Shown here: positions 61,846 through 64,000 of the stretch, piece by piece
Position numbering within the stretch: position 1 is the stretch's first letter
How the letters are laid out: every line of letters starts with the position of its first letter
Source: Yoonia rosea
GTDB lineage: Bacteria; Pseudomonadota; Alphaproteobacteria; Rhodobacterales; Rhodobacteraceae
Length of the DNA stretch: 64,000 nt
NCBI RefSeq assembly: GCF_900156505.1
Contig: NZ_FTPR01000001.1
Coordinates: 1,612,001 to 1,676,000 of the forward strand
Reading direction: 5' to 3'
Notes under the pieces: model-generated
What the model was told of the DNA's origin: nothing
The model's input: only the letters and a program-made list of their open reading frames with translations
Databases searched by the model: none
Position numbers and translations under genes: made by a program

Positions 61846-62877
61846 ATGGACATCGCAGGCCGCAAAATCGGACCCGAGCACCCCCCCCTTGTGATTGCCG
61901 AGATCGGCATCAACCACGGTGGCGATCTGGCCGTCGCGAAGGAAATGGTGCGCCTTGCAGCCGGTGCAGGCTGTGAAATGGTCAAGCACCAGACCCATAT
62001 CATCGAAGATGAAATGACCGAAGAGGCGAAGCAGATCTTTCCGCCAAACGCAGATGTGTCGATCTGGGAGGTGATGGAGGCCTGCGCGCTTTCACTCGAA
62101 GAGGAAGCTGAACTCAAGCGCTACACCGAAAGCCTTGGGATGATCTGGATTTCGACACCCTTTTCACGGGCGGCAGCGGATTTCCTGAACGACCTTGATG
62201 TGCCCGCCTTCAAGATCGGATCGGGCGAGGCCGATAATCTGCCGCTGATCCGCCATATCGCACGGATGGGCAAACCGGTGATCATGTCAACCGGCATGCA
62301 AAGCATCGAAAGCATCCGCGCCTCTGTCGCGATATTGGATAATGCAGGGATCGAATATGCGCTGCTTGAGTGCACGAACCTCTATCCCTCACCGCCAGAA
62401 ATTGTTTCGTTGCAAGGTGTGACGGACCTGCGTGAGGCCTTTCCAAAGGCCGTCGTCGGTTTCTCGGATCATTCCATCGGTCCCGATATGGCTTTGGCAT
62501 CGGTCGCTTTGGGGGCCTCTATTCTGGAACGGCACTACACCGATACGCGCTATCGCAAGGGCCCCGATATCATCAACTCGATGGACCCTGCCGAGTTGCG
62601 CTATCTGATTGATCGGTCCCGCGAAATCCACACCGCCCTGCATAACCCCAAACAACGCACCAGCGCCGAGGAAGACGTCTACCGTTTTGCCCGTGCCTCT
62701 GTCGTTGCCGACCGCGATCTGCCCGCAGGCCATATGATCACAGAAGCCGATATCTGGGCCCGCCGCCCCGGTTCAGGCGAAATTGCGGGCTATGATTTCG
62801 ACAAGGTCGTGGGCAAAACGCTGACCCGTTCTGTTGCTCGCAATACGCAACTGAAGTGGACTGATCTGAATGGCTGA
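61846..62877 (+). CDS. neuB: NeuB-family nonulosonic acid synthase
   Basis: This 343-residue enzyme condenses a 6-carbon N-acetyl sugar with phosphoenolpyruvate to give a nonulosonic acid. NeuB motifs are VIAEIGINHGGDLAVAKEMV, MISTP-like FSRAAADFL, and VVGFSDHSIGPDMALASVALGA. The C-terminal 60 residues form a SAF/antifreeze-like domain (VVADRDLPAGHMITEADIWARRPG). The family includes NeuB, LegI and PseI; the exact product cannot be fixed here. The ATG at 61846 has CAGGAGACCGC upstream and is the family start. It overlaps the GT92-like gene by 8 bp. Confidence 0.92.
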   Translation: MDIAGRKIGPEHPPLVIAEIGINHGGDLAVAKEMVRLAAGAGCEMVKHQTHIIEDEMTEEAKQIFPPNADVSIWEVMEACALSLEEEAELKRYTESLGMIWISTPFSRAAADFLNDLDVPAFKIGSGEADNLPLIRHIARMGKPVIMSTGMQSIESIRASVAILDNAGIEYALLECTNLYPSPPEIVSLQGVTDLREAFPKAVVGFSDHSIGPDMALASVALGASILERHYTDTRYRKGPDIINSMDPAELRYLIDRSREIHTALHNPKQRTSAEEDVYRFARASVVADRDLPAGHMITEADIWARRPGSGEIAGYDFDKVVGKTLTRSVARNTQLKWTDLNG

Positions 62878-63985
62878 AACGCGGCGGCAGATTTTTGATC
62901 TGTCGTCGATTAGAATTCCCGAAAGCTTTTCAGAGCGGCGCGGCCTGCCGCGCGGTGTGGAAGTTGCGGATGAAGCGCAACTTCCACGTTATGATGACAC
63001 CACGCTGATTTATGACTGTTTTTACAGTCCTGACCGCAAGAAAATCATCGCCTACCTGCCCAAAATGCTGAATTTTGCGCCGCTGCTGCGGCGCGCCGTA
63101 TTCCGTGTCGATGACCGACGCGCAACGCCCAGAATTTCAAGAGCACGGCTTTTCGACTGTCTGACATTTCCTGCGGCGACAGCATCGCAGCGCCTTGAAA
63201 TACAATTGGGTGATACAACACTGAGCTTGCCTTTTCAGACGGAAATCTCAGAGCTTTTCGCCGGACAGAACTGTCTTTATTCGATGCAGAAAGACCAGGA
63301 TCTGGCATGGATACGTGATTGGGCCGCATTTCATGTCCAAGAGCAAGGTGCGACTGCCGTCTTGCTTTGTGACAATGCAAGCACGCGTTACCGGTCCTCG
63401 GATGTTTTCAATACGCTTCAAACGGTCTCTGGGCTGCAGTCTGTTGCCGTTGTGCAGGTCCCGTTCTCATGGGGACCGACCAAGGGGATAGCAAAGCGGC
63501 ACGGGCGCACGAAATTCCTGCAAACCGCAATGATGAATGCGATGCGTGATCGTTTTCTGCGTAAAGCCCGCGCCGTTTTGAACTGCGATATCGACGAACT
63601 CTTCTTGCGGAAAGGACCCGCCAGCTGTTTCGATCAGGCTGCCGGTCCCATCGGTTTTGTGGCCATGAATGGGGAGTGGCGCTTTGCCGCGGCAACCGAC
63701 CTGCCGGTGCGCCACGTTGACCACTGGATGATTTCCCAAGATCCACCGCCTTGCGCGCCAAAATATTGTGCCGCACCAGCGCATGGCTTGGGGCGTCTGA
63801 CGTGGGGCATCCATGGACTAGAACGGGTCAGTCGCCGGCTCTTACCCGTTTCAAGGGCATTTCAGATGATCCATTGCCGCAATGTTTCAAATTCGTGGAA
63901 GCTCGACCGGACAAACAGCAACGAAACCGGTTTGATTGCCGACGATGCTCTTCGCCAGAAGCTTCAGACGGTTTTCACGGCATAA
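62870..63985 (+). CDS. GT92-like glycosyltransferase
   Basis: This 371-residue protein has KDQDLAWIRDWAAFHVQEQGATAVLLCDNASTRYRSSD as nucleotide-sugar-binding start, then RKARAVLNCDIDELFL with a DxD metal motif, and a late IHCRNVSNSWKLDR. These are characteristic of the GT92/DUF23 type of glycosyltransferases. Its 8-bp overlap with neuB suggests that it transfers the new sugar or builds the glycan carrying it. No membrane segment is seen. The CDS is complete; it stops 15 bases before the end of the window. Confidence 0.83.
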   Translation: MAETRRQIFDLSSIRIPESFSERRGLPRGVEVADEAQLPRYDDTTLIYDCFYSPDRKKIIAYLPKMLNFAPLLRRAVFRVDDRRATPRISRARLFDCLTFPAATASQRLEIQLGDTTLSLPFQTEISELFAGQNCLYSMQKDQDLAWIRDWAAFHVQEQGATAVLLCDNASTRYRSSDVFNTLQTVSGLQSVAVVQVPFSWGPTKGIAKRHGRTKFLQTAMMNAMRDRFLRKARAVLNCDIDELFLRKGPASCFDQAAGPIGFVAMNGEWRFAAATDLPVRHVDHWMISQDPPPCAPKYCAAPAHGLGRLTWGIHGLERVSRRLLPVSRAFQMIHCRNVSNSWKLDRTNSNETGLIADDALRQKLQTVFTA

Positions 63986-64000
63986 TCGTGATCCGGCCCT

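Noticed and set aside
1..64000. Insertion sequences, prophage or genomic-island boundaries
   Set aside because: No transposase, integrase, phage structural gene, tRNA with attachment repeat or long direct repeats was seen anywhere; the gene content is chromosomal throughout.

Overview
The window looks like ordinary chromosome of a marine alphaproteobacterium of the Rhodobacteraceae/Roseobacter group. The reasons are the divergent betIC(A)/choXWV choline locus, the DUF1127, DUF2927 and DUF3572 proteins, the Zur-znuABC arrangement, the 3'-end hairpin elements and the overall protein character. The genus is not fixed; a Loktanella/Yoonia-like relative is a guess. I see no insertion sequence, prophage, CRISPR array or tRNA. 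Coding density is very high, with many 1-8 bp overlaps and no gene-free stretch longer than 300 bases.

Layout. 1-7.1 kb: a thermonuclease-like fragment, then choline-to-glycine-betaine genes: betI-betC-betA on the minus strand, diverging from the choXWV importer across a BetI-type operator. 7.1-18.9 kb: two EamA exporters, a YmdB-type phosphodiesterase, an SLC13/RCK permease, YebC, a 5-formyl-THF cyclo-ligase, MgtE, guanine deaminase, a CAP-domain lipoprotein, an 8-oxoguanine-type deaminase, a HisN-type phosphatase and an XRE regulator. 19-29.5 kb: a quinone reductase, LysR, DUF1127, a BI-1 family protein, MAPEG, rpmG, RNase P RNA, an amidase, gatCA, a ceramidase-like protein, an MBL hydrolase, tadA and rluB.

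29.7-36.2 kb is a tight eight-gene same-strand operon: a small membrane protein, XpaC-like, TelA, DUF2927, SPFH-GYF, two tandem cytochrome b561-like proteins and a zinc-ribbon membrane protein. It resembles a membrane-stress module assembled from Bacillus YdjG/YdjI-like and YceH/XpaC-like parts, without PspA. It is one of the two most interesting items. 36.2-41.9 kb: a sugar kinase, dtd, a second CAP protein, zur-znuCB/znuA across a Zur box, and a HAD phosphatase. 42.0-45.2 kb: a single 1061-residue protein that reads as a self-sufficient, cobamide-dependent catabolic reductive dehalogenase. It has an internally duplicated cobamide domain, two ferredoxin-type clusters and a fused FMN/NAD/[2Fe-2S] reductase, and is the other highlight.

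45.2-54.3 kb: a PleD-like diguanylate cyclase with degenerate receivers, an ECF sigma/anti-sigma/Spy-like group beside an EF-hand protein, DUF983, a NUDIX hydrolase, a third EamA exporter, and a carnitine catabolic operon (BKACE and a carnitine dehydrogenase-thioesterase fusion, with a lipocalin and a small lipoprotein between them). That operon should yield glycine betaine, so both ends of the window feed the same osmolyte pool. 54.4-64 kb: an aldo-keto reductase, an MFS transporter, and metG followed directly by a sialic-acid-like (nonulosonic acid) gene group: CMP-sugar synthetase, SDR, Gfo/Idh/MocA, NeuB and a GT92-like glycosyltransferase, with a tyrosine-phosphatase-like gene on the opposite strand.

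All calls come from reading motifs and context. No database search was run.
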